Assembly: GCA_028866785.1 (NCBI GenBank)
Contig: JAGWHN010000005.1
Span: 1 to 40,414 of the forward strand
Origin: Microcaldota archaeon
GTDB taxonomy: Archaea; Micrarchaeota; Micrarchaeia; Micrarchaeales; CABMGC01
Direction: 5' to 3'
Length of the DNA stretch: 40,414 nt
Shown: in pieces, positions 33,305 through 40,207 of the stretch
How the letters are laid out: every line of letters begins with the position of its first letter
How positions within the stretch are numbered: the first letter of the stretch is position 1
The notes under the pieces: generated by a model
Seen by the model: only the letters and a program-made list of their open reading frames with translations
The model's database searches: none
What the model was told of the DNA's origin: nothing
Translations under genes and position numbers: made by a program

Positions 33305-33370
33305 TTAGCAGATCCACTTTAGCAGATCCACTATCCACACCATCCCTTCCGTATCCTGCCCGTAGTATGT
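33305..33370 (-). repeat. DUF2779 3'-end remnant R3
   Basis: The minus-strand peptide YYGQDTEGMVWIVDLL then KWIC and TAA stop is 13/17 identical to the intact protein over the core. A 14-nt exact tandem duplication (TTTAGCAGATCCAC at 33304-33317 and 33318-33331) has rewritten its 3' tail. It lies in the gap between the methyltransferase and winged-helix cassettes. Confidence 0.8.
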
Positions 33371-33464
33371 TCAAGATTAAAAAGAGGGTTTTTTCGCAGG
33401 GTTTAAGAATATTGGATTGGATCTTATCAAATAATTTGGATGCGTGATTGTTTTCAGAGAAAGG

Positions 33465-33504
33465 TTTATATATCAAATAATACATACTAATTATTAACTT
33501 ATAT
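33465..33504 (+). promoter_or_regulatory. AT-rich promoter of the winged-helix gene
   Basis: TTTATATA (33465-33472) and a second candidate CTTATATC (33497-33504) lie upstream of ATG 33520. The second is at leaderless distance and the first would leave a ~30-nt leader. Several overlapping AT-rich near-palindromes (for example TACTAATTATTAA) lie between them, so regulation by a DNA-binding protein is possible. Confidence 0.4.
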
Positions 33505-33519
33505 CAAAAAGTGATTAAT

Positions 33520-33798
33520 ATGTCAAAAACAATCGCAATGCAAAAAGAGAGGCATTCGCCAACATTAAATACTGTGATCATGGTGGAAGATGTCATAAAA
33601 GGGGCAAAGGGTTCTGTGATAACCATCCCTGGAATTAAAAGGGGGCTGCCAAAGCAGGTAAATCATGCAACACTGAAGGTCATTTTGGAGTATCTTGAGG
33701 AAAGCGGCAAGATCCTCTTCACCTCCAAGGGCATAACGTGGGTGCAAAACGCCAACGCAAATCTAAGGAGCGCAGTGAAGAGGGGAATGGAAATATGA
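33520..33798 (+). CDS. Small winged-helix protein, 92 aa
   Basis: The core HSPTLNTVIMVEDVIKGAKG, then PGIKRGLPKQVNHATLKVILEYLEESGKILFTSKGITWV, matches an archaeal winged-helix family in which SPTL, LP-K-V and ILEYLEESGKI are conserved. The long recognition helix (VNHATLKVILEYLEESGKI) and the wing (LFTSKGITWV) are clear. It may be the regulator of the adjacent Fic gene, which has operator-like repeats but is separated by remnant R4. ATG 33520 is chosen over GTG 33511. Confidence 0.75.
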   Translation: MSKTIAMQKERHSPTLNTVIMVEDVIKGAKGSVITIPGIKRGLPKQVNHATLKVILEYLEESGKILFTSKGITWVQNANANLRSAVKRGMEI

Positions 33799-33807
33799 AA
33801 CCTGTTC

Positions 33808-33880
33808 GGATAATTCTTTCTCCGGAAGCTGAAACTGCATAAACAATCCGCACCATCCCTTTCGTATTATGCACGCAGTA
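33808..33880 (-). repeat. DUF2779 3'-end remnant R4
   Basis: The minus-strand peptide DYCVHNTKGMVRIVYA keeps only 8 of 17 core residues of the intact protein, but nucleotides align without gaps over 33841-33880. Its left end shares GGATAATTCTTTC with remnant R6 (CGATAATTCTTTC), so the homology covers the 3' tail too. It starts 10 nt after the stop of the winged-helix gene. Confidence 0.72.
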
Positions 33881-33901
33881 ATCACCCATTTCAGAGTCTA
33901 T

Positions 33902-33981
33902 ATGGCTACATTATGTCATATCAGTTTAAATGTAGCCATTATGTCCACAATATTTAAATATATAAAGGTTGTAGACATATC
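33902..33981 (+). promoter_or_regulatory. fic promoter with multiple operator-like repeats
   Basis: An inverted repeat has 11-nt arms ATGGCTACATT (33902-33912) and AATGTAGCCAT (33929-33939). CATTATGTC occurs twice in direct orientation, starting at 33909 and 33937. TTATGTCCAC before the TATA region faces GTAGACATAT after it (8/10 inverted match), and GACATATCATGTC spans the start codon. TATA candidates TTTAAATA/TATATAAA (33953-33966) place transcription start at about ATG 33982. The repeats bracket the promoter, so repression is the likely mode. Confidence 0.65.
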
Positions 33982-34890
33982 ATGTCATTCATCGAGAAGC
34001 AAAGGCACGGCAAGCATTTCTATTACTATCTAGTCAAGAGCATCAGAATAACTCCGACGAAGCTCAAGAAGTTGAGAGTATTTTTGGGTCGCGAGCTACC
34101 GGAGCATGATGCCCTCCAAAAATATTTTGCAGAGCTGGAAAAGAAGGAGATGGCAGGATATGAGACAAAGTACCTGCCAAAGGAGCTTGTCGAGAAGATT
34201 GACGACCTGAGCGCATCGATAACCATATTTCATAAGACCCCTTCTGAGGTCTTGCCAAAAGACTTCCTTGTCAGATACACCTACAACACGAATGCAATAG
34301 AAGGAAGCCGCCTGACGCTTAGGCAGACTGCGCTTGTGCTCAGCGACAAGATAGCGCCCCAGGGATCGAGGACCCAGGACATAACCGAGGCATTCAACTC
34401 GGCTGATGCCTGGAACTTTGTCCGACAATACAAGGGGAGGATGGACAAAAAGTTTGTGTGCAAAATACAGCGGGAGGTCACAAAAAACACCGATTGCCGA
34501 ATTCAAGGTGCGTATAGGGACAGCGAGGTGAGGATAACCGGATCCAGCCACATTCCCCCAAAGCCAGGGCAGGTGCCAAAACTGCTGGAGGAGCTGTTCA
34601 AGGAATTCTACGCGCTTAGAAAGACGCTCCATCCCATTGAGCTTGCTGCACTAGTTCACAATAAGTTCGTAAACATACATCCTTTCACTGATGGAAATGG
34701 GAGGACCGCAAGGCTGATTATGAACTGGGTCCTTATCAAAAACAAGCTGCCTCCAGTCATAATCGAGGTTGCAAACAAGGAGGAGTATTACAACGCTCTT
34801 GAGGCTGCGGATAAGGGAAAGCAGGGACCGTTTGCGCTTTTCTTGGCAAGACAGCTCCTTGCGCAGTACACTGCCATTAGAAAAGATTAG
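33982..34890 (+). CDS. Fic-family AMPylase/toxin with N-terminal inhibitory helix
   Basis: A 302-residue protein. The Fic active site HPFTDGNGRTAR is at residues 233-244, with catalytic His233. The inhibitory motif [S/T]xxxE[G/N] is present as TNAIEG (103-108), so this is a class II (self-inhibited) Fic protein. The N-terminus (RHGKHFYYYLVKSIRI) is a common archaeal pre-Fic segment. Fic enzymes transfer AMP to hydroxyl groups of target proteins. Regulation is by the operator cluster upstream, possibly through the 33520 winged-helix protein. The stop is followed after 3 nt by the stop codon of remnant R5 on the other strand. Confidence 0.93.
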   Translation: MSFIEKQRHGKHFYYYLVKSIRITPTKLKKLRVFLGRELPEHDALQKYFAELEKKEMAGYETKYLPKELVEKIDDLSASITIFHKTPSEVLPKDFLVRYTYNTNAIEGSRLTLRQTALVLSDKIAPQGSRTQDITEAFNSADAWNFVRQYKGRMDKKFVCKIQREVTKNTDCRIQGAYRDSEVRITGSSHIPPKPGQVPKLLEELFKEFYALRKTLHPIELAALVHNKFVNIHPFTDGNGRTARLIMNWVLIKNKLPPVIIEVANKEEYYNALEAADKGKQGPFALFLARQLLAQYTAIRKD

Positions 34891-34893
34891 CGA

Positions 34894-34962
34894 TTAGACC
34901 AGTTTCCAAAGCCGCTCCACAATCCAGACCATCCCTTCCGTGTCCTGTCCACAGTACTCGAT
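34894..34962 (-). repeat. DUF2779 3'-end remnant R5
   Basis: The minus-strand peptide EYCGQDTEGMVWIVERL then WKLV and TAA stop has 15/17 core identity to the intact protein, with a different C-terminal tail. It shares with R6 an uninterrupted 29-nt identity that begins ACAATCCAGACC. Upstream codons cannot be extended into DUF2779 sequence. Confidence 0.85.
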
Positions 34963-35013
34963 AGAAACAAATCCATGGTCAATATTATTAAAGGAAAAAT
35001 TCGATGGCTTTGT

Positions 35014-36081
35014 ATGGTTAAAGTTAAACTCGGAATCGATAAGGCAAAGGCCATTGAAATTGCGTCAGTTGAACTGCAAAGGGCGGGCGATGTCCTAGAA
35101 CTTGGAAAAAAGGTAAAAAAGGATGCCTTGGAAATATATCATAAGAACAAAAACGATACTGATAGAACTGTTAGGATAACCAAGAATTACTATTCAATCG
35201 GTGAACCTGGAACGTCGATTTTGGATTGCAAATATGTGACCTCAAATCCAGAGGTTGAGCCAAACTACCACTTAAGGGTTGGTTTGGTGCTTGCCGGATC
35301 CGCATTATATCTAAGTTGCCTTATAAACCAAACTCCGATTGGCACAAATTCCATAGAAAGGGCATTTAAAAAACTCTACCCATCTGATTTGACACACAAA
35401 GACATGAAGGTTGATACTTTCATGTCCCAGAAAATTCTCGATACCTCAATCTTCATGATGAAGTCTGGCAACGTAGAAATAACCTCCGCGATTGATTTTG
35501 TAGATTTGCATATCAGGGTGCTCATGAACAACCTTGCGCATCGCCTCCATCCAGATCAGGCGGAGAGGATTGCGCAAGACGCGCGAAGGGTCGTTGGCGA
35601 AATGCAGAGAAAATTAACTCTTTCCACTTCAGGAAGCGTTCTGACAAAGCAGCACCTTGCAATGGCTGCAACATCTATTTACATAGCACTCAAAAATGAG
35701 AATGAGAGAATAGGCCATGAAGAGCTTGGCGAGGAACTTGGCATAACGCACGGTCCTGGACTCTCGCTCTACAACAACTGCGTTTATGCGGGCATAGTAG
35801 ACGTGACGGCACTTAACACAATTTTCATCAAGATGCGAAGGGCGTCAAGGGAACTCGGACTTAGTCTTGAGACTGAAGAAAAAGCAAAGCAGATGCTAAA
35901 GAAGGCATCTGGAATAGAGATGCTAAACAAGTACAATCCTAGGAAGCACGCGGAGATGGACAAGGCAGCCGAAGCGGCAATCTGGATGGCCGCACTTGAT
36001 GAGAATAAGAAACTTTCAATCGGAGAGATAGGAAAAGCGCTTAGGAATAGGAGCGATTCTGATAAACCAACTCATATGTGA
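35014..36081 (+). CDS. TFIIB-like protein with cyclin-type repeats, no zinc ribbon
   Basis: A 355-residue protein of divergent sequence. Residues about 10-110 (KAIEIASVELQRAGDVLELGKKVKKDALEIY, then LVLAGSALYLSCLINQTPIGTNSIERAF) follow the first cyclin repeat of archaeal TFB. Residues about 150-255 (LHIRVLMNNLAHRLHPDQAERIAQDARRV, then LAMAATSIYIALKNENERIGHEELGEELGIT) follow the second. A third similar unit may end the protein (MRRASRELGLSLETEEKAKQML, then AEAAIWMAALDENKKLSIGEIGKAL). The N-terminal zinc ribbon and B-reader are missing. It may alter promoter selection, or bind TBP/DNA in the island. ATG 35014 is preferred to 34975. The gene is coupled to the ankyrin gene (4-nt gap). Confidence 0.6.
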   Translation: MVKVKLGIDKAKAIEIASVELQRAGDVLELGKKVKKDALEIYHKNKNDTDRTVRITKNYYSIGEPGTSILDCKYVTSNPEVEPNYHLRVGLVLAGSALYLSCLINQTPIGTNSIERAFKKLYPSDLTHKDMKVDTFMSQKILDTSIFMMKSGNVEITSAIDFVDLHIRVLMNNLAHRLHPDQAERIAQDARRVVGEMQRKLTLSTSGSVLTKQHLAMAATSIYIALKNENERIGHEELGEELGITHGPGLSLYNNCVYAGIVDVTALNTIFIKMRRASRELGLSLETEEKAKQMLKKASGIEMLNKYNPRKHAEMDKAAEAAIWMAALDENKKLSIGEIGKALRNRSDSDKPTHM

Positions 36082-36085
36082 GATT

Positions 36086-36844
36086 ATGCCAATAAAGATC
36101 GATTCAAAGGAGGAGCGCCAAAGCAAGCTCAACATCAAATTGATGAATGCCGTTCAAGCGGGGGATTTGAAGGGCACAAAGGAGGCTGTCAGGCAGGGCG
36201 CGGACGTAAACTGTGAGTACAAAGGAGAGACAGACTGGCCTGACTGGTCGCCACTTCTCTTTGCCTCGAAAATTAGCCGCAAGGATATTGCGGAGTTCCT
36301 GCTGGACAGCGGCGCCAGGATAGACCACGAGAGCAATTCGGGATATACTGCCATGATTCTCGCATCGCTAAACAAGGACAAAGAAATGTGCATACTGCTT
36401 TTGAAGAGGCATGCAAAACTCCATGAAAGAACGAGAATCAAGTATCCTACAAGCGTTGAGAACTATTTCAGAGAGGCAGATGAGCTTTTTGCAAAGGGAA
36501 AGGACCAGGAAGCCTATGAGAGATGGCAGCAGGCCTTTAGGGTTAGGCTTGGCGACATTGAGCAGGCAATCAGGGAGGATTCGAATGCGATACTTTACAT
36601 GAACGTGTCAGTATCCGACGAGCCCCGGTGGATCCCATGGAAGAGGGAGAGCGCAGGCATGTGGCTTTACATGGACAGAAGGGATTGCTATGCCTACCTA
36701 GGACTGAAGGACGAGGCAAATTCTTCATTTAACAACGCGCAGGAGGTCCTTTTGAAGAGCGCAGTGAAAGACAATGAAGGAACGGATTTCGCACAGAGTG
36801 CAAAGGAGTTGCTCGATGACGTTCAGCGCTCTGGCACGGAATAA
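36086..36844 (+). CDS. Ankyrin-repeat protein with helical C-terminal domain
   Basis: A 252-residue protein. About three ankyrin repeats cover residues 15-115 (LMNAVQAGDLKGTKEAVRQGADVN, SPLLFASKISRKDIAEFLLDSGARID, TAMILASLNKDKEMCILLLKRHAKL). A TPR-like helical part follows (YFREADELFAKGKDQEAYERWQQAF and later DCYAYLGLKDEANSSFNNAQ). It is probably a protein-binding partner of the TFIIB-like protein, with which it shares an operon. Its last ~30 codons were copied to 33182-33272. The stop abuts the truncated DUF2779 remnant R8. Confidence 0.75.
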   Translation: MPIKIDSKEERQSKLNIKLMNAVQAGDLKGTKEAVRQGADVNCEYKGETDWPDWSPLLFASKISRKDIAEFLLDSGARIDHESNSGYTAMILASLNKDKEMCILLLKRHAKLHERTRIKYPTSVENYFREADELFAKGKDQEAYERWQQAFRVRLGDIEQAIREDSNAILYMNVSVSDEPRWIPWKRESAGMWLYMDRRDCYAYLGLKDEANSSFNNAQEVLLKSAVKDNEGTDFAQSAKELLDDVQRSGTE

Positions 36845-36845
36845 G

Positions 36846-36870
36846 TGTGTCCTGTCCGCAATATTTCTAA
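36846..36870 (-). repeat. Truncated DUF2779 3'-end remnant R8
   Basis: The minus strand reads KYCGQDT and then runs into the ankyrin gene's stop region. The part encoding EGMVWIVEKL is missing, so the ankyrin gene end replaces the 3' part of the repeat. Nineteen of 22 bases match the intact gene. The same junction follows the duplicated ankyrin tail at 33273. Confidence 0.7.
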
Positions 36871-36908
36871 ATCTCTAAAATAGGCCAGTTGCTAAGCTGA
36901 ATACAAAG

Positions 36909-36932
36909 CTAGAATCAGCTTTTTATAACCGC
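36909..36932 (+). promoter_or_regulatory. Cassette promoter identical to the one at 31294
   Basis: This is the second copy of the 24-nt promoter block, with TATA box TTTTATAA at 36921-36928 followed by CCGCAAACA. It drives the HTH-domain gene 38 nt downstream of the TATA start, the same distance as for the methyltransferase-fusion gene. Confidence 0.75.
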
Positions 36933-36958
36933 AAACACAGCTTTACTTGGGTGAAGAT

Positions 36959-37636
36959 ATGAGGAGGGAGTTTCCTAGAAAAAACCTTGATTTTAAGGAA
37001 CCCGAATTAACTCCTCAGATCAAAAAAATAGTTGGCTTGGTGCTGAAAGGCAAAACAAACAAAACAATAAGCGAGGAGTTGGGGATCAAGGAAACAGCAG
37101 TCGTAAACGCCCTCTCACATGCAAGGCGTCCCGATGAATACAGGAAAAAGCTGCTTGAATTAAGAGGGATAAGGCCAAGTGCCAAGGCTCTCCAGCCCAT
37201 CCTCTCCGAACTTGATCGCGCCGGATTTATCGAGGTGCCAAAGGACAGGGTGGAGTCCCAAAGGTTCTACAGAAATGCCAGGTATCTGATAATAAATTTT
37301 GCGCAGGATGGCCTCCATCCGTATTTTTCCGAGTTCGATAATTTCAAAAGGAGCGGCCAGCAAAGAATCTTTTCGGCCGCCGATATATTTGGAGAGGCAA
37401 TCCAGAAAAGATTTTTTGTTTTGGATGAGGATAAATTTGAACAATTTCGAAACGAAGTCTTTTCGGAAGAATTGGTGAAACTGTTTCTTGCAAAAAACGG
37501 GGATGATGTGCAAAGAAGGAGGACTTTCACATCAATCCTCCATGACAATGGGATGCATTCAAGATTTTGCAAGCACGACTGGAGGAAGATGAGGGTTTCG
37601 GCAGCGGACTTCAAACATGAGGGCCGAAAAGAATAG
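36959..37636 (+). CDS. HTH-domain protein of unknown function, 225 aa
   Basis: The N-terminal helix-turn-helix (KIVGLVLKGKTNKTISEELGIKETAVVNALSHAR, about residues 20-53) is of the LuxR/sigma-4 type. The following ~170 residues are basic and aromatic-rich (QRFFVLDEDKFEQFRNEVF-like, FCKHDWRKMRVSAADFKHEGRK) without a recognised family. It may be a DNA-binding protein of the mobile cassette. ATG 36959 is chosen to match the promoter spacing; TTG 36947 would add four residues. Confidence 0.62.
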   Translation: MRREFPRKNLDFKEPELTPQIKKIVGLVLKGKTNKTISEELGIKETAVVNALSHARRPDEYRKKLLELRGIRPSAKALQPILSELDRAGFIEVPKDRVESQRFYRNARYLIINFAQDGLHPYFSEFDNFKRSGQQRIFSAADIFGEAIQKRFFVLDEDKFEQFRNEVFSEELVKLFLAKNGDDVQRRRTFTSILHDNGMHSRFCKHDWRKMRVSAADFKHEGRKE

Positions 37637-37689
37637 TGACGATTGTGTATCTTGATTTTTGCATTAAGATATGATCGAGTGGAAGTGCA

Positions 37690-37760
37690 CTAAGCCGATA
37701 ATTCTTTCAACTTCCCTACAATCCAGACCATCCCTTCCGTGTCCTGCCCGCAGTCTTTAC
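37690..37760 (-). repeat. DUF2779 3'-end remnant R6
   Basis: The minus-strand peptide KDCGQDTEGMVWIVGKL then KELSA and TAG stop is 15/17 identical to the intact core. It is one of the best preserved remnants and the nearest to the intact gene. It lies between the HTH gene and the promoter of the DUF3800 gene. Confidence 0.85.
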
Positions 37761-37842
37761 TTAGAGAGTATTAAATAAAAATATCAATTTTTTCGATTTG
37801 TTTTTATACCTCACACCTGCTTTATTACTCGTAGGGGCCTAA

Positions 37843-38463
37843 ATGAGACACATTTTCATAGATGAAAGCGGTGACCTTGGAAAGCAGGGGGCACGCTATT
37901 TCATAATTAGCGCAATAGTCGCTAATGATCCAAAAAGAATAAGGAAAATAATGAAGCGATTCAGGGAGCGCAGGCTCAAAAAGGAGCTAAGGCAGACAAA
38001 TGAGATAAAGGCTAATTCCTCAACACCTGCAATAAGGAATTACATTCTCTCAAGTCTAGTAAAGTGCGATTGCGAGATATTTGCGATTGTTGCAGACAAA
38101 GGAAAGATACTGAGCAAATTTGACAAGGTCCGGGATAAAATCTACCATTACCTCTGCGCTCTCTTGCTCGATAAGGTGGCTTTGGGAGATGGAGAGACGA
38201 CCATAATCATAGACCAAAAGGATACGAACAAGATGATCAAAAGGAATTTCAGGAACTACATCCAAATGAGGTTTCATAAAAAGGCAAGGAAGATAAAATT
38301 CAATCAGGTGCTCTCTTTTGAGGAAAACGGGCTAATGGTAGTTGATTTTGTCGCATGGGCAGTAAATAGAAAGTGGAACTCCAACGATGATTCATACTTC
38401 AACTTGATAAAAGACAGGATAAAGAACTTGGAAAGTATGGAGCTTTGGAAAGAGCAAAAGTGA
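37843..38463 (+). CDS. DUF3800 protein (RNase H-like fold)
   Basis: A 206-residue protein. The N-terminal MRHIFIDESGDLG is the DUF3800 hallmark with acidic residues D7, E8 and D11, followed by YFIISAIVAND. A second acidic strand TIIIDQKDTNKMIKRNF and a third DFVAWAVNRKWN complete the RNase H-like set of metal ligands. DUF3800 proteins occur in defence islands and mobile regions and are predicted nucleases. A TATA box TTTTTATAC (37801-37809) lies ~35 nt before ATG 37843. The TGA stop is the first base triplet of a structured element on the other strand. Confidence 0.87.
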   Translation: MRHIFIDESGDLGKQGARYFIISAIVANDPKRIRKIMKRFRERRLKKELRQTNEIKANSSTPAIRNYILSSLVKCDCEIFAIVADKGKILSKFDKVRDKIYHYLCALLLDKVALGDGETTIIIDQKDTNKMIKRNFRNYIQMRFHKKARKIKFNQVLSFEENGLMVVDFVAWAVNRKWNSNDDSYFNLIKDRIKNLESMELWKEQK

Positions 38464-38546
38464 ACGGACCCAAGCTCTCAATCCGGCACAAGGCCGAATA
38501 AAGTACACCAGAAGGTATACGTATTGAGCCTGGACTTACCCGTTCA
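38461..38546 (-). ncRNA. Candidate structured small RNA, 86 nt
   Basis: The ends form a perfect 7-bp stem, TGAACGG (38461-38467) with CCGTTCA (38540-38546). Inside are a 6-bp stem CTCAAT/ATTGAG (38477-38482, 38523-38528) and two hairpins: CGGC/GCCG (38484-38487, 38493-38496) and GTACACC/GGTATAC with an AGAA loop (38503-38509, 38514-38520; one mismatch). On the minus strand a TATA-like CTTTAAATG (38567-38575) is about 27 nt from 38546, so transcription would start at the outer stem. It is not a cloverleaf and has no T-loop. It could also be a DNA recombination site. Confidence 0.45.
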
Positions 38547-38620
38547 GTATATCCTGTGGTTGTACACATTTAAAGTCCTTTCCGTATCTTCGTTAGTTTT
38601 TCGAAAGGTTTAAATTTAGC

Positions 38621-40135
38621 TCAATTTTCGCTTAGATTCATTAGTTTTTCAACAATCCAAACCATCCCTTCAGTATCCTGCCCGCAATACTTCTCCAGAT
38701 GTGTTCTAATTTTTCGCTTCTCAGCGATGCTCGCCTTCTTCCCATCGCTTGCACCATGCGTAATGTATAGATAGGAAAGCTGGGCATCTTGTCCGTTCCC
38801 TATTTCAAAATCATCGTAATTCTTTCCAGTCAGCGCTGGAAGGACCTGCTTTAGGGAGATCTTCCCTTTTTGATGAGGATGATAATAATGGAAATTCCTA
38901 AATGGCGCAAGAAGGTCCACCATTCGCAAATTGACCCCTTCAACCCATTTTGCCTCCTTTGGAAACTCCTCTCCAAGCGCCTTTAGCACCCCCTGCTCAA
39001 AGGACTGGTTGTAGACCACAATAGTTCCCTTTGCTCCAATTGCCCTCTTTAGCGCTGCTAGGAACCTCTTCCTTGGATCCTTTGAGCCAGAGGCTATGAA
39101 TGACTTATGCTTAAGGCTTGCGCCCTCCTTGGGCAGTATATGCACGGAGAACTGGAAGGGAATCGCCTGGTAGGGCCTAAGCCCATCGTAGAGCGGGATT
39201 GCGGTCGCATATGACTCAAAGTCAAGGAAGCACAGCGGATACTCTAGCTTGCCTAGAAAAGCCGCAATCTCCTTGTGGTCTATGTGATGATTGCCATCTT
39301 GATGGACCTTGTGCTGGATCTTCTGCTTATCGCTTAGCCCATCGTGGTCCAGGATGTCCTTCATCATGTATATCCCAGAGTTTAGCATCTCAATCGCCTT
39401 GGATCCGCCCCTGTGCAGGTGAAGGATGTCCATGTCTGGATGCTCCTTCCAGAATTTGTCATTTTCATGGACGCCGGTAGGGTCATCATGGTAAGCTTCG
39501 CCATGCCCAAACTCGGGGCACTTTTTGAGTTTGGTAATCTTAAGCAGTCTCTTAATCTTCCCGGGAACGGTAGGATAGAGCTTTGCAACCTCCTCTGTCA
39601 CATCCGCCTTGGTGAAGAAGGCGTGCGGGTCTATCTTGCCCATCCTTTTGTACTGGTTGTTCACATGGAGCACAAAGCAGCGCCGAATCGCAAGCCCCGC
39701 GCCCTCGTAGCAGTGCTTCTGGAAGGCGATGTCCTCAAGGTGGTACTCCTTGATCGAGGTCGAGCTCTTCACCTCAAGCAGGTCAAAGAGCGAGCCTCCC
39801 GCAGGCACAAGTATGTCCGCGCGGGCGTAGCAAAGGCCATTGGGATGGATAAAGCCCGCCTCAAAGAGGGGCTTGCCGGCAAGCAGAAGCTCGCGTGATA
39901 AGCGGTCGTTTGCAAGCGGGATTCGCTCTTTTATGTCAATTCCTTTAGGGAAGAGCGACTTTGCAAGCTCCCCAACCAGATTGCCCTCATCGAAGCGGCG
40001 CTGGGTTGAGCCATCAGCCTCGGGAAGGTCCTCAGGCCTATTAAATGATAACCAAAGCTCCTTTGAGCACTTAAGGCCAGTAATATAACGTGACTTAGTA
40101 AGATATGTGAATTTTTTGTGCGGTTTTTTAGGCAA
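38621..40135 (-). CDS. DUF2779 protein: PD-(D/E)XK plus DEDD exonuclease-like nuclease
   Basis: A 504-residue protein. The N-terminal half is a Cas4/RecB-like nuclease domain: TKSRYITGLKCSKELWL, then D107 in ARADILV and E121-x-K123 in LLEVKSST. The C-terminal half is a DEDD 3'-5' exonuclease-like domain: D305-F-E307 in FLDFESY (Exo I), VVYNQSFEQGVL (Exo II region) and YCGQDTEGM with D487 (Exo III). The last ~24 codons are the source of the repeats scattered through 29.5-37.8 kb. The frame opens with TTG 40135; there is no in-frame ATG before the conserved domain. Such proteins often occur near defence or mobile regions. It could be the intact host gene used as an insertion site. Confidence 0.86.
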   Translation of the reverse strand: MPKKPHKKFTYLTKSRYITGLKCSKELWLSFNRPEDLPEADGSTQRRFDEGNLVGELAKSLFPKGIDIKERIPLANDRLSRELLLAGKPLFEAGFIHPNGLCYARADILVPAGGSLFDLLEVKSSTSIKEYHLEDIAFQKHCYEGAGLAIRRCFVLHVNNQYKRMGKIDPHAFFTKADVTEEVAKLYPTVPGKIKRLLKITKLKKCPEFGHGEAYHDDPTGVHENDKFWKEHPDMDILHLHRGGSKAIEMLNSGIYMMKDILDHDGLSDKQKIQHKVHQDGNHHIDHKEIAAFLGKLEYPLCFLDFESYATAIPLYDGLRPYQAIPFQFSVHILPKEGASLKHKSFIASGSKDPRKRFLAALKRAIGAKGTIVVYNQSFEQGVLKALGEEFPKEAKWVEGVNLRMVDLLAPFRNFHYYHPHQKGKISLKQVLPALTGKNYDDFEIGNGQDAQLSYLYITHGASDGKKASIAEKRKIRTHLEKYCGQDTEGMVWIVEKLMNLSEN

Positions 40136-40207
40136 ATTACCACTATATGTGCAGACATTGAGTCATCGCATATCAACATTTTTATTACTTTATAGCAAAT
40201 TGAGACT

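Noticed and set aside
33304..33331. 14-nt exact tandem duplication as a regulatory direct repeat
   Set aside because: It lies in the 3' tail of a non-functional gene remnant and is better explained by slippage.
29549..37760. Regularly spaced repeats as a CRISPR array
   Set aside because: Copies differ, spacing is from tens of bases to several kb, and complete genes lie between them. They encode a conserved protein C-terminus.
29549..37760. Repeats as simple transcription terminators or REP elements
   Set aside because: They have no strong internal dyad or T run, all share one orientation and keep a protein-coding frame with stop codons.
38461..38546. tRNA gene
   Set aside because: It has a 7-bp acceptor-like stem, but the inner helices are nested rather than cloverleaf, and there is no GTTCRANNC T-loop and no CCA-side discriminator pattern.
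38621..40135. Cas4 or another CRISPR-associated gene
   Set aside because: The PD-(D/E)XK part resembles Cas4, but the C-terminal DEDD-like exonuclease domain and length fit DUF2779. No other cas genes or arrays are present.
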